Assembly (NCBI GenBank): GCA_020796225.1
Contig: CM036754.1
Span: 71,595,440 to 71,659,439, forward strand
Length of the DNA stretch: 64,000 bases
Origin: Arion vulgaris
Lineage: Eukaryota; Mollusca; Gastropoda; Stylommatophora; Arionidae
Reading direction: 5' to 3'
Each line of letters begins with the position of its first letter. Position 1 is the stretch's first letter. Position numbers and translations under genes: made by a program. Shown piece after piece: positions 10,430-20,365 of the stretch. The notes beneath the pieces were generated by a model. It saw nothing but the letters and a program-made list of their open reading frames with translations, was not told the origin of the DNA and made no database searches.

Positions 10430-10760
10430 ATCAAATATCTTGTCCTGTACAGAACTTTTGTCACCCCCAACAACCCATCAGAATTTCTCTCTCATAGGTC
10501 AGATGTTCCGCATCTGCAGCCAACCGAGCTCAAATCATTATTTACATCTTGAGTCCATCTTCTACGTGATCTTCCTCGTTTCGTGATGCCTCCTTCCACA
10601 AAGGTCTCCAACCCTTAGTATCTTTTTAATTGTCCAAAATACTTCAATTTTCTCAGTCTTATTTGTTGTATCAGCCAGTCTTCTTTGATGCTGAGCTATG
10701 TATGCACAGATATATTTAATCTCCTCTCTACCCATGTTCTCTTCTATGCAAACCTACTAT
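10430..10760 (-). mobile_element. LINE-I C-terminal fragment
   Basis: Minus strand shows the decayed end of the I-type LINE: remnants of the Arg-rich RRW region (near 10560), LAADAEHLTYERENSDGLL-like residues (near 10500) and a catcatcat tail at 10421-10431. Related to 21.2, 27.3 and 40.3 kb. Several stops and shifts. Confidence 0.6.
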
Positions 10761-10954
10761 TTATAATACTCGTTTGTGTTGGTGAATGGGCAGAAAAAAC
10801 TATCGTTACTGTCTGTAAGACCGCTCTTTAGGGCGGTGTGTGATATATGGGATGTGTGCCTGTGGAATTTAATGGCCACGTGGCTAGTGCAGACCCCATG
10901 AAACTGTTCAGGTTATGATTTTTCGTTATGGCCCCGACAGAAGAAAGTTCCTTA

Positions 10955-11290
10955 ACCTTACATTGGATTGAACCCAGGTCTTCCGCAAGAGAGCCGCGCT
11001 TTAATCCATTGAGCAACCTGCTGCATTTGCAGGTCGGCTGGGGACAGCCAAAGGCTGATGGAGGGCGAACCAAGTAAACGCTGGCTAAAGCCGGACACAT
11101 CGCCGAAGGTTAAGCACCAGAGCTCCAAATGGCGCTGAAGATGTGACGAAACACACCAATGCTAAGACTGCATGAATCAGATTTCCACATGAATGAGATT
11201 TATGGGGAATCTGGTACATCAGTCTGGAAGGTGATCGCAAGAGAGCGAGAATCCATTGAGCCAGGCGCTCCAAGTCGCATGAATAAATGA
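10955..11290 (-). mobile_element. SINE-P/SINE-J compound
   Basis: Two tRNA-like heads on the minus strand (caatggattaaagcgc with cctgggttcaatcc at 11015-10965; ctggctcaatggattctcgc at 11275-11250) bracket a SINE-J body at 11022-11245 (aaacgctggctaaagccgga, gcaccagagctccaaatggc, catgaatcagatttccacat). The J body recurs at 35.95 and 58.67 kb. Insertion of J into P, or recombination between them, would give this structure. Confidence 0.55.
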
Positions 11291-11392
11291 CATTCATCTA
11301 AACTCTAAACAAATCTTCGAACAGAGATACAAACACTACTGCATTTTCCCGGAACAAATTTTCATACCAAGTGTTTCAGGGAACACTGTTCA

Positions 11393-11648
11393 CACATGTG
11401 TTGCCAGGGTTCGCTAGAGAAGCAAAGAATATCTACAATGTGATCTACAAAGCATGTCGTAAGAGGCGACTGAGGTAGATGCCTAGGAAGCTACCTAGTA
11501 AATAAAAACGTCGTTGAAATCAGATGTGCTGGCCTACTTGTAGGCGCATAACTGGTACAACGTAGAATCGCTGTTAGGCTCAGATCACATAGAAATCATA
11601 AAGAGTGATTAACAAGTGGTCAACGTAGAGCGTTTGAAGAGGAAGAGA
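11393..11648 (+). mobile_element. SINE-A, near full length
   Basis: Forward copy: cacatgtgttgccagggttc head, aagcatgtcgtaagaggcga core, ctagtaaataaaaacg, ggcctacttgtaggcgcata, and a gcgtttgaagaggaag end. It directly adjoins a LINE-R tail. Confidence 0.85.
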
Positions 11649-11664
11649 ACACTGTTGAATTAAC

Positions 11665-11895
11665 TAGAGTCAAACAGCTCTCTGCCAGAGTCAGCAGGCG
11701 GAACAGACACTAGAACATATCCTGCAAGACTGTACTCTCATAGGGAAGCTGAGAAGCAACATGTGGCCACACCCAGTCGACCTGAAAACTAAGCTTTGGG
11801 AAACCTGATAGACCTGAAGCTGACTGCACAGTTTGTGGTCCACAGTAAATTAAGCGCATGACCAGAGATCGCTGAAGAAGAAGAAGAATTGCTAG
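11665..11895 (+). mobile_element. LINE-R 3' end with AAG tail
   Basis: A frame reads CQSQQAEQT then EHILQDCTLIGKLRSN and MWPHPVDLKTKLW, matching the last domain of RNase H LINEs (Cys/His knuckle; compare QTAEHILQDCP-like residues at 2.95 kb). The 3' end is gatcgctgaagaagaagaag. The same end, reversed, is at 22.31-22.51 kb. The AAG microsatellite tail is the one carried by SINEs A, C, J and N. Confidence 0.75.
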
Positions 11896-12213
11896 AAATA
11901 GAACAGGAGATATTACACACACAAAACGGTGGTCTTCTGTTTGCTCACTTCCGCCGACACAGAACGAGTTACGCTACTAGTGACTATTCAATTGCTTATT
12001 TCAAATGTCGCAGCTGCTGACCTGATGACTGTAACTACTACTTCAAAGGTGACCTTTAGTATTCCCTGGTTCTAATGTTTTCTGTCTACTATCCAGGTCA
12101 CCAGACTTTAACACCTGGTAAACTGTGGAACAATATAGTGGAATTTAAACAGAAATGATGGCTCAGGACATGTTCTGGAAGATCGAGAGATAGAGATTAC
12201 AATAACAAAAGAA

Positions 12214-12478
12214 TTTTTTTTCTTCGAACGTCCCATATCGACCACTTGTTAACCACTCTTTGTGATTTGAATGTGATCCGAGCCTAAGAGCGATTGTACG
12301 TTGTGCCAGTTATGCGCCTACAAGTAGGTCAGCACATCCGATTTCTGCGACGCTTTTGATTTACTAGTGTAGCTTCCCTTGGCCCCTAACCCAGTCACCA
12401 CTTACGAAATGCCTTGTAGGTCGCAGTGTTACTTTTTTTTGTTGTTGCTTTCCTTGCGTTCCCCGACAACACACGGGC
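12214..12478 (-). mobile_element. SINE-A, near full length
   Basis: Reverse copy from ttcttcgaacgtcccatatc to ccccgacaacacacgggc, uninterrupted, with all family blocks present. Confidence 0.88.
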
Positions 12479-12594
12479 TACAACAAACAGAAAGTATGAT
12501 TATTAGTATATTCTTCCCGTATCGCTGTGTTCTGTTCGAGCTATGGTAGAATCCTAAAGGACATTCTATATGGTCAACTCGCAACTAGTACTAG

Positions 12595-12800
12595 ACAACA
12601 TGGACGCTCATTACTACACTTTATTGACACATGCAAGCGTGCTCTAACTTCATGCAGCATAGATATAGACAATTAGGAGCGGTTGGCAAAATACAGACAA
12701 GCATTGCGAGCTGCAGTGAGGAATGACTCAAAAGAAAAACATCATCACATATGGAAGCAAAGGTGAGCGCAGAGAGAACATCCTATGTATCAGCTCAGAG
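12595..12800 (+). mobile_element. LINE C-terminal fragment (Cys/His-tail type)
   Basis: Closely parallels 49.75-49.92 kb: both contain acacctgcaagcgtg-like sequence, acttcatgc.gcatagac, ggcaa.catggcgagc-like and gcagagagaacatcctatgt. Encodes an alpha-helical Lys/Arg-rich stretch that precedes the C/H motif in the better copy; the motif itself is lost here. Confidence 0.6.
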
Positions 12801-12814
12801 TCAACTATAAACTT

Positions 12815-13020
12815 ATGGGCATTCGGACTCAGGTAAGAATTATGAGAAATCAGACCACAACTACACCACGTGACTTCGCATTCCAGTATTGTTGTATATA
12901 AACGAATTCATTTTAAAATCAACACAAAATGCTAAATCGCGAAGTTATATTATGCAACAAGTTAAGTTTAACAATAAAGAATATCAATATTATGAATATT
13001 TTCACCAATAAATAACCATA
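12815..13020 (+). repeat. Dispersed repeat F, copy 2
   Basis: Aligns with 2330-2540 throughout. Its position right after the LINE fragment suggests the 3' untranslated part of that LINE. Confidence 0.5.
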
Positions 13021-13119
13021 GACTCACATAATTGAGTAAAATTGCAAAAAAAGCTTGCAGTGTTCTATCAAACATCTGTATTTTCCAGAGACCACCCCCC
13101 CTTTCTCTGTAAAATGGAG

Positions 13120-13447
13120 TGATTTCGTTTCAAACAACACAGTGAGAGATAGAAAACACAGACAACCCGTAACAAATATTATAAGGAAACGAAGGTGGAA
13201 ATATTTAGGTCATGTTCTTAGATCAGACGAAAAGAAACTAAATCAACAAGTTCTTATATGGTCACCAGTTGGGAAAAGAAAACGTGGAAGACCAAAGACC
13301 ACTCTTCGAAGAACCATCCTACAAGAAAGTAAACTACTGGGATACAAAAACATACGAGATCTCCAACTGCTAGCAACGAACCGCATTACATGGAGATCTA
13401 AAACGTCTGCCCTATGTGCCGCCTTTGGCACGAAAGGAACAAACTAA
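13120..13447 (+). mobile_element. LINE C-terminal fragment, open frame
   Basis: An unbroken frame over about 100 residues: VTNIIRKRRWKYLGHVLRSD, then KKLNQQVLIWSP, GKRKRGRPKTTLRRTI and a conserved tail ending CAAFGTKGTN. This is the thumb/C-terminal region after the reverse-transcriptase palm; the palm is missing. Best relative here is 37.6-37.9 kb, which ends FVAALNTKGVTG. One of the younger LINE pieces, judging by the intact frame. Confidence 0.85.
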
Positions 13448-13562
13448 CTAACCTCTAATCTAGGTCAGGGATTCTCCAGTCAGTTGTCTGGCCTGAGAAA
13501 CTCGTTCAATCTCTTCTATGGAACTGAGTACGATATTTCTCGCCGCTCTCATTACATTGTGT

Positions 13563-13665
13563 TTCTCTGTGGCTGAGTGGTTAAGTCGGAGGTCGGATAT
13601 CAGGGCACCTATGGACATGTCCGGAGTGCTATGATGATAGTCCCATTCATATAACTGATAACTGA
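13563..13665 (+). mobile_element. SINE-Q head joined to family-M end
   Basis: tggctgagtggttaag near 13572 is a good Pol III A box of the Q type; immediately after it the sequence becomes the family-M end (atggacatgtccggagtgct then atgatgatagtcc). Confidence 0.5.
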
Positions 13666-13825
13666 TGCTTACAACTTACTTTAGTCATTGTCCAACTCTC
13701 GCAGGCATCTGTTAGAATCAATACAATATTGGAAGTGAAGATTAAATCTAGTTCAAAGGTTATTTTTCACAGCAAGCAAGTCCGACTTAATCAGATTATT
13801 CTGTAATAAAATCAAATATTCGTCC

Positions 13826-13940
13826 TTTTGTAAAAGTCCACGCGAAACAATTTGCAACCAAATTATCCGCAGCGTGATTCGAACTCAGAACGTCGGGTTA
13901 ATAAACCGAGTCCACTATCCCCCCAAGCCACAGACGCCAC
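13826..13940 (-). mobile_element. SINE-E, tRNA head only
   Basis: Reverse copy limited to the head: cacgcgaaacaatttgcaac, gtgattcgaactcagaacgt (reverse B box) and caagccacagacgcc (reverse A box). Confidence 0.75.
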
Positions 13941-14299
13941 CAAAATCAAATATGCGGGTTCTAAAATATTTACTGAAAAAAGAATTCGGTTTCTCTAAGA
14001 TGATATATTTTGATGAAACTACCGGCATAGGAAAGGATTTCTTTGGCGTTGATGTGCGATGTTTCTCTCACATTTCAACATCACTATTCTGAGCTATCAC
14101 ACAGGGAAGCTATATTTACTTCTCTGTGATAGGTTCCTATTCAGTATTACCTGATCGCGAAGTACGTGCTTGAATTGTTATTTATCTACCTGTATTTTCT
14201 TCTTTTTCTTTAGGCGTCATGAAAGGGCGTTTATTATATTGTGTGGCGAGTTTAGACGAATATTGAGGACAATCATTGACAATAAATAGATATACCAGC

Positions 14300-14577
14300 A
14301 TTAATGAAGTTCCAAACTGTTATAAGGAGAAAATGGAGATATGTTTGGGCATACCTTGAGAAGAAATGAGCAAAGAATACCAAAGCAGACATTGAAGTGG
14401 GAAGCTAACGGTACAAGAAAGAGAGAACGCCCTAGGAAAACCCCGAGGCGGATTTTGCTGAAAAATGCCAAAAATATCGGCCTCAACTCCATGTAAGAGA
14501 TTGAACGAGTTGCCCAAGACAGCAGGGTATATAGAAATTACTTGCAGGCCCTATGTAACGTTTACTGGTACGAGATG

Positions 14578-14582
<5 letters not shown>
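14300..14582 (+). mobile_element. LINE-G C-terminal fragment
   Basis: In shifted frames: TVIRR, RWRYVWA, RRNEQRIPKQTLKWEANGTR, then IERVAQD and LAGPM/LQALCNVYW at the end, stop, and directly a TA microsatellite (14582-14622) that is probably the microsatellite-type 3' tail. Confidence 0.7.

Positions 14583-14622
<40 letters not shown>
14582..14622. repeat. TA dinucleotide repeat
   Basis: About 18 TA units directly following the LINE-G stop; other G copies end in ATT repeats. Confidence 0.95.
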
Positions 14623-15170
14623 CTGGAGTTCATATAGATGTAATAGTGCAGAGCATGGAATACTTTACTTACTATTACTACCACTTCCCTACTACTAAAC
14701 CTTCATGTTCCCTGTGGAACATAGTGCTGCAACTCTCGCTATTTACTCAATTCTATATTAAGTCACCACAAGGGAGTGAACCGAGTAATTAGTAACGAGA
14801 GGTAAGCCCTAACCTCTACGCCACAGCATGTAATCAAAGCCAACAACACAACTGACTAAATTGGTAACTATCAACTGGTACGAACAATTGTAGCGAAAGT
14901 AGAAATAAACTTCAATTCTGATAGGTGAAACTTGTCTTAACTTTCCACCCATAGTTCCCCTTGTGAAGAAAGTCTTATTCCGTCACTCCATTATATGTGC
15001 ATGTATTCAAGTTATATATTTACTAGATGTTTCATTGTTTCTTTTCCGTTCTATTTCTAGTTTTTATGTGTGTTTTTTGTGTTACATTTTATTTCGTTAT
15101 TCGTTTTTATTCCAGATTTTCCTTAGATACGTTTGTATTTGGTCGTCCATTTGTGTTTCATTTTAATTTG
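14623..15170. other. Mostly unrecognised; possible tRNA-like site
   Basis: 14770-14832 has a weak reversed tRNA-like pattern (gtgaaccgag and ctctacgccacagc on the plus strand). T-rich open frames around 15.0-15.2 kb look like compositional artefacts. Confidence 0.35.
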
Positions 15171-15300
15171 CCACTCCTGTTTGTTCGTTTGCTTGATAAA
15201 GGCCTTGTTGGTCGAAACGTTGCTGTTTATCGTCACTGTTTCTGTATTTTGTAAAACTATAGTACTTTGTTTGTACGTGTTTCGCTATTTACCAAGTTTT
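15170..15300 (+). repeat. Dispersed repeat with hairpin-GAAAC motif, copy 1
   Basis: Contains cttgataaaggcc, a 4-bp hairpin and gtcgaaacgttg, followed by ttttgtaaaactatagtact and gtgtttcgct. The downstream part is repeated at 41.34-41.39 kb and the motif also at 24.72 kb. Possibly a Penelope-like or other retroelement terminus. Confidence 0.5.
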
Positions 15301-15439
15301 ACTGCAGTCTGCCCCCTATTACGAACAATTGTAGAGGTCAACAACCGACAACTTCAGTCGACATATAACAAAATAACAATTTCCCCGTAGCATTTCAGAC
15401 CATAGGTATGAAGTGCCTGTAACTTCACATTTCTAGTCC

Positions 15440-15945
15440 CTAGTGTGCATGGAAATCTAAAGAAATCAAATCTAGAACAAAAAATTAGGATATTGAACTC
15501 CAATGTTAAAGCAGTTCTGCTGTATGGGTCAGAAACACGGAGAACTAAAACAATAACACATAAATTGCAAAAAAAACATCACCTGGTGTCTGCACAGAAT
15601 AGAGGGACTGAGATGGCATGATGGTGTCACAAATGAGGAGCTTATGGAGAGAACAAGGCAGATTCCAGTGAGCCAAGAGATTAAAAAGAGAGGCGCTGGA
15701 TAGGACGCACTTGAGAAAACCAGTGAGGAATATAACAAAAAGAGTCCTTTCCTGGAACCCACAGGGACAGCGAAAGAAGGAGGCTTAGAAATACATAGAG
15801 ACGATGTTTGGAGGCAGAGATCAACAATATAAAGAAGAGCTGGAGGGAGCTGCAGAAGATAGCTAGAAATAAGAAGACTTGGCGCGAGTTGGTTGAGGAC
15901 CTCTGCCCCAATCCGGGTTAAAAAGGCAGAGAGAGAGTGTGTGTG
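15440..15945 (+). mobile_element. LINE-K, palm end to C-terminus
   Basis: Frameshifted but readable: ILNSNVKAVLLYGSETRRT (the end of the reverse-transcriptase palm; YGSETW is the family hallmark), THKLQ, the IPVSQEIKR region, a WNPQGQRK-like stretch, NTRRCLEAEINNIKKSWREL and finally KTWRELVEDLCPNPG. Tail is purine-rich then GT-rich. At least three frameshifts. Other K pieces: 2.0, 23.4, 42.2-43.0 and 59.8 kb. Confidence 0.8.
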
Positions 15946-15969
15946 CAGGAGGGCCAATTTATTTCCTCA

Positions 15970-16045
15970 CGTGTGGAACGTATTGAACCCACAATTCTCT
16001 AGTGTCCGAGACGATAAGCGAATGCTTATGCGTTACGCTAATCCG
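15970..16045 (-). mobile_element. Possible tRNA-like SINE head
   Basis: On the minus strand gtcggattagcgtaacgc could be an A-box region and gtgggttcaatac a B box. No body identified. Weak. Confidence 0.3.
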
Positions 16046-16049
16046 ACCC

Positions 16050-16635
16050 ACCAGTGGACGTATCATAAGAGAAAAGGTGAGAGAAAGAGAGAAAAAAAGA
16101 TATAAAAGCAATGACACGACTAGAAACTTTTTTTTTACAACGTAAATAGATCCAGCTGCTCCTGCCACCCGTGAAGTGCAGAACGTTGTGAATCTAATCT
16201 CTCTGGACTTAGCTAGTGACAAACTTCACACCTCTAAGTCTAACTCTGTGCAACTTGTCCTGACAAGGCAGGCTACAGTACATTACATAAAGTTATAGTT
16301 GAATTCAACGTACAAGACAAACAAAGTACCGGCTACCAGTGTGCTACTAAATCCAACAACTAAGCAGGAACAAATCTTCTGCTATCTTCTCATTAGACAA
16401 AAGTTCCAACACGTCTCTTTCTCTCTCTCTCTCTCTTTCTCAACAAAGACCAGTGGCTTAGTTCCTGTAAGTAAAAAATCGTAATTACTTCTTTAACTTC
16501 CCTGTCAAAAAAGGGGCCATAATTCTGGATTCTCCACATGGAGTTAATATATAATCAAAACAAGTATCATTAGTAGGTTAAAACGAGCGTGCCTCTGTTT
16601 AACGAGATTTTTATTCCCCTAAAAATGGTTCTGTA
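16050..16635. other. No gene; low-complexity patches
   Basis: Contains a CT-rich run at 16415-16440 and A-rich patches; otherwise nothing I can assign. Confidence 0.4.
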
Positions 16636-17530
16636 TCGTCTGTAGCTTAAGTGGTAGTGAACTCGATCACAACCCAAGCGTACCTGGTTCAAACTCCGCG
16701 GCGGGCAAGCTTGGAAGCAAATTAGTTCCCTTGGATTTTTACGATCAACAAATAAACAGGGTACAGGTATTAAGAACTTCCGAAAAAACAAATAGGCAAA
16801 CACGGGACTCGAACCACTTACCTAGTCCCTACGACATCAATCGCCTAGCCTAGCAATACGAGCATTTTTACGTACACAACCAATGAGCCATTCTAAAAAA
16901 AATGACTCACGGGGAGTGTCTTTCTCAAACGCTCGTTATTGAACTAAACACAGAACAATCAGGTAGTGTTCGTTCCAACAATGTTTGCACAAACACATGC
17001 TATAAGCTTATTGTGCTTGTATATATTTGAGACGAGACAATATCATAAATACACACATGTATACACATATAACAAACATACCGTTGCTTCCTCTGGGTTC
17101 TTTTAAAAAAAAACTCCGTGTGCTCATCTTATAATAAATTTGAAGCTACTTTGAATGATGTATGCATGTTTGTGTACGTAAAAGCGCTTGTGTACGTAAA
17201 AACGCTCGTATTGCTAGGCTAGGCGATTGATGTCGTAAGGACTAGGGTAAGTGGTTCGAGTCCCGTGTTTGTCTTTGTTTTTCGGAAGTTCTAATACCTG
17301 ACCTGTTTATTGTTGATCATATTCTCTTCGTTGCTTCCTCTGGGGTTCTTTAAAAAAAAAAAAAACTCCGTGTGCTCATCTTGGATTTTTACCAACCATA
17401 AAAATAGACCATACCGTTCAGAAAGCAATGGTAAGTTACTGAACGTAAAAGTGGAGCCTAGAAAATCGATGACTCGTTTAATATTGTTGATGGCTAAGTC
17501 CTGTAAAGGATATGCTACGATGTTCATTTC
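16636..17530 (+). mobile_element. SINE-D copy split by inverted-repeat insertion
   Basis: Head at 16636-16742: A box tagcttaagtgg, B box ggttcaaactcc, then agcttggaagcaaattag. The body resumes at 17380 (cttggatttttac, then ataaaaatagaccataccgt) and runs to the D end gtcctgtaaaggatatgcta at about 17516. The 637-bp insert at 16743-17379 is flanked by cttggatttttac on both sides. Confidence 0.8.
16743..17379. mobile_element. Inverted pair of SINE-L copies (fold-back insertion)
   Basis: The left arm (16743 to about 16900) is SINE-L reversed; the right arm (about 17185-17379) is SINE-L forward. Outer ends match as gatcaacaa...ttgttgatc, and both arms carry the tRNA-like cggttcgagtcccg B box. The whole is bounded by the 13-bp duplication cttggatttttac (16730-16742, 17380-17392). 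Either a single fold-back insertion or successive L insertions. Confidence 0.7.
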
Positions 17531-17679
17531 AAAAATAATTCTGTTAGGCATAAACTGTAAACAAATAAGATATTCTAAGGATTTCAACGAAAAACAAACA
17601 ATACTGTCTGTGTTACCGATTTCTGGGGCGGTGTAGGACAAGAGCTATTAGATTCATTCACAATAGAATGATAAAAACG

Positions 17680-17970
17680 GCTTAAGAACGATCGAGAGAT
17701 ATTCATTGAGAAACAGAGACTCAAATGGTTTGGTCACTTGGTGACAATGAACCTGAATATACCAGTTGCAAGAGCGTACAACCTGAAAATGGAAATATCA
17801 ATAAGGGGTAGGCCAAGAAAAAGATGGATTGATCGAGTTACAGACATCTTAAAACTTCACAATACCACAACATATCAAGTGACCGAGCGTGCATTATCTC
17901 GGAAACCGATCATCAGTTAAACCTGCTACGCCTGACGGCAAAAAAGCAGAGAAGGACAAGAGAAAGAAGA
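17680..17970 (+). mobile_element. LINE-H C-terminal fragment
   Basis: Reads IEKQRLKWFGHLVTMNLNI, then ISIRGRPRKRWIDRVTDILK and a tail of about 20 residues with a stop; the 3' region has ctgctacgcctgacggcaaa, matching (reversed) 47.25 kb. A 60-codon open stretch covers most of it. Confidence 0.8.
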
Positions 17971-18059
17971 AAAAGAAAGTATTTAATAGTGCAGTCACTG
18001 CGAACCTGTTCAGGTTATGATTTTTCTTTTAGAGAGAGACATAAAAAATATTTATCAGT

Positions 18060-18420
18060 TAAATGATGACTACCATTATAGCACTCCGGACATGTCCATA
18101 TGTACTCCGATCTTCGTCTTAACAAATCTAGCAGCGTCCAAAACGCCAGTTCGATGTTGATTAATCAATCTCTTTGTATATTTGGTATGTCGTTCTTTTC
18201 GGGCTGCACCAATATTGACACCCATCTCTCGTAATCTAGTCAGCGAGTAGGATTTACAGCCCTGAAGCTCCTCTGTTCGGAAAGACTCTCTCAATGCGCC
18301 GAGAATGCCATTTCGATTCATGGCAGCTTCCTCTGATATTGTAGCCAAGCAAGTCAATCTATCAGCTCGTTCAATATACCTCAAGATTTCCGCACATCGC
18401 ATATCTACTAACAAGTATCC
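18060..18420 (-). pseudogene. 112-codon frame of an unknown repeat-borne protein
   Basis: Minus-strand open frame 18414-18076. Charged and mostly helical in character; I do not recognise a domain. Its last residues (FVKTKIGVHMDMSGVL) resemble the ends of family-M repeats at 9.4 kb (CKKEIGAHMVTYQSAMM) and 49.0 kb, and the DNA after the stop has the family-M tcattat/atgatgat end. It is therefore likely the C-terminus of a retroelement protein. It sits directly beside a reversed SINE-E. Confidence 0.45.
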
Positions 18421-18467
18421 TCCTGACCATTAAGCATGTCAGTCAATCCTGCGTATATTACAAAAGT

Positions 18468-18700
18468 TAATTGCATATCCTTTACAGGACTTTGCGAATC
18501 AACACCAGCTTTTAACGCTGTTTGTGATTTTTCTAGGCATTATTACGTTCAGTAGTTTGCCATTGCTTTCTGAACGGGTGGTGCCATCGTCCTTTGTAAA
18601 AATCCACGCGAAACAATTTGCAACCAAATGGTCCGCAGCGTGATTCGAACTCAGAACGTCGGGGTTAATAGACCGTCACTATCCCCTAGGTCACAGACGA
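18468..18700 (-). mobile_element. SINE-E, near full length
   Basis: Reverse copy: ttaattgcatatcctttaca (3' end), gcattattacgttcagtagt, cacgcgaaacaatttgcaac, gattcgaactcagaacgtcg (reverse B box), taggtcacagacgacac (reverse A box). The 3' half is shared with SINE-D; only the tRNA heads differ. Confidence 0.85.
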
Positions 18701-19165
18701 CACATTGAATATACGGTAGCTACTACTGTGTTATATGGATTAAGACAGCCATTACAGTATGATCAATCCAGATCTAAGCAACATGATACTACCTATTGAT
18801 TAGGCCGGCACACATTTTTCAAAAGTGAATCATAGCCGCCTCGGTTACACATATTGGACACAACAAATAGGGCCTATTCTTTAGCATCAATTGCGTAAGG
18901 TACCTGGTATTGATCAGCGGCGCTGAATAAGATGTTTATTATGCTGCGCCGCAGTTTACACGGAGATTGTGATTTATGTGCCATTCAGTTCAACACATCT
19001 GTTTTCAGCAATGCATTTTGAGACCGAAGGTACATTCCTTTTAGATTCCTACTCACTTAGCTAAACTATAATGATACAAGAATGTTACCAGTGAGTGCCA
19101 CCAAATGAGTGGACCTTGATCAGCTTACCCTAACGTTGACTTCTGTAATCTGGGTCTAATACTCA
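18701..19165. other. No recognisable feature
   Basis: No supported open frame and no repeat copy that I can place. Confidence 0.4.
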
Positions 19166-19170
19166 TTCCT

Positions 19171-19424
19171 TCATCTTCTTCGAACGCTCCATACGGACTA
19201 CTTATAAACCAATCATTGTGATTTGTATGTGATTCGAGCCTAAGAGCGATGTGTCAGTTATGCAACTACAATTAAGCCAGCACATCCGATTTCTGCGATG
19301 CTTTTTATTTACTAGGGTAGTTTTCCTAGGCCCCTACGTAAGTCGTCTCTTACGATATGGGTTGTAGGTCGCAGTGTTACTATTCTTTGCTCCCTTTGCG
19401 AGGTCGGCAACACACGGGTGATAT
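19171..19424 (-). mobile_element. SINE-A, near full length
   Basis: Reverse copy from cttcttcgaacgctccatac to ggcaacacacgggtg. Confidence 0.87.
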
Positions 19425-19492
19425 CCATTCCAAGTTGCACCCTCCAGTCATGTAGTTGTCATTTTAGTCAGTTCGTTCTTAAAGAGTATTCA

Positions 19493-20145
19493 ATATGTTC
19501 TCATGTCCTACAATATGGTGCCATACCCTACAATATGTTGTCATGTGCTACAATATGTTGTCATGGTCTAAAATATGTTGTCATGTGCTACAATATGTTG
19601 TCATGTGCTACACTGAGATGTTAAATGCCATACACCAGGTTGTCACATGTGCTACAATAGTCTGTCAAGTGCTATAATAGGTCGTCATTCGCTACCTAGC
19701 GTACAGTGCTACCTAGCATACAGTGCTACCTAGCGTACAGTGCTAACTAGGTCGTCATGTGCTACACTGAAATGTCACATGTCCTACACTAGACTATCAC
19801 ATATGCTACACTTGCAAACAATGCCCCGACTCAAACGGGCAGAAATATGGACAGAGCCGATATCATCAATGCGGTACGCTCTCAATTATGTGACATGGGC
19901 ACGTCTCAGACACTGGAACGAGTTCCAGAATTAGGCGTTAAGTGTGGACATGCCAGACAGTGTCGTCTTCGTGGTAGAGAGAGAAGATATAGTAATCAAC
20001 TTCTCATGGGTACGGTGAGCAAATGGACTTTAGGATGGCTGCTGCAGCGGAGGACAGAGCATGCATGGGAATGCCCAATGTGCAGTGACGTCGATCGCAA
20101 ACATAACATAACATATGCTACACTTGGTTGTTTTATGCTACCATC
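19493..20145. repeat. 20-bp satellite patch, split by a LINE
   Basis: Units of tgctacaatatgttgtcatg with many variants at 19493-19814, including a run of agtgctacctagcgtaca-type units near 19690-19745. The pattern resumes after the LINE insertion at 20111-20145. Confidence 0.8.
19815..20110 (+). mobile_element. LINE-O C-terminal insertion with 16-bp TSD
   Basis: Inserted in the satellite between two perfect copies of acatatgctacacttg (19799-19814, 20111-20126). A 103-codon open frame (19847-20158) starts MDRADIINAVRSQL and carries QCRLRGRERRYSNQLLMGTV and KWTLGWLLQRRTEHAWECPM, ending with CSDVD. This is the domain after RNase H in LINE-O. The 3' tail is acataacata. The open frame suggests a recent insertion. 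Confidence 0.82.
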
Positions 20146-20365
20146 GAACGATATGTAATATAAACATATACTAATCATAAAGGCACGCATGTCTGAGTAG
20201 CAGATATACACACAATCAAATTGTGCAACATCTGTAGTGTAAAAATGACCAAAATCTACACATGTGTGATCCACCAAAATATACCATACAGTTCTGATTA
20301 CTAATCTTCATATTGAAATTATGTTACAAATCAATATATCTCATTACGCCTATCAAACATTGTAT

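Noticed and set aside
12024..12040. Hammerhead-like ctgatga string
   Set aside because: No following stem II plus GAAA within range. Other ctgatga strings (59917, 54129, 21111) also lack the rest of the core.
15027..15390. Overlapping Phe/Val-rich frames
   Set aside because: T-rich low-complexity DNA leading into a dispersed repeat; three frames are open at once, which points to composition rather than coding.
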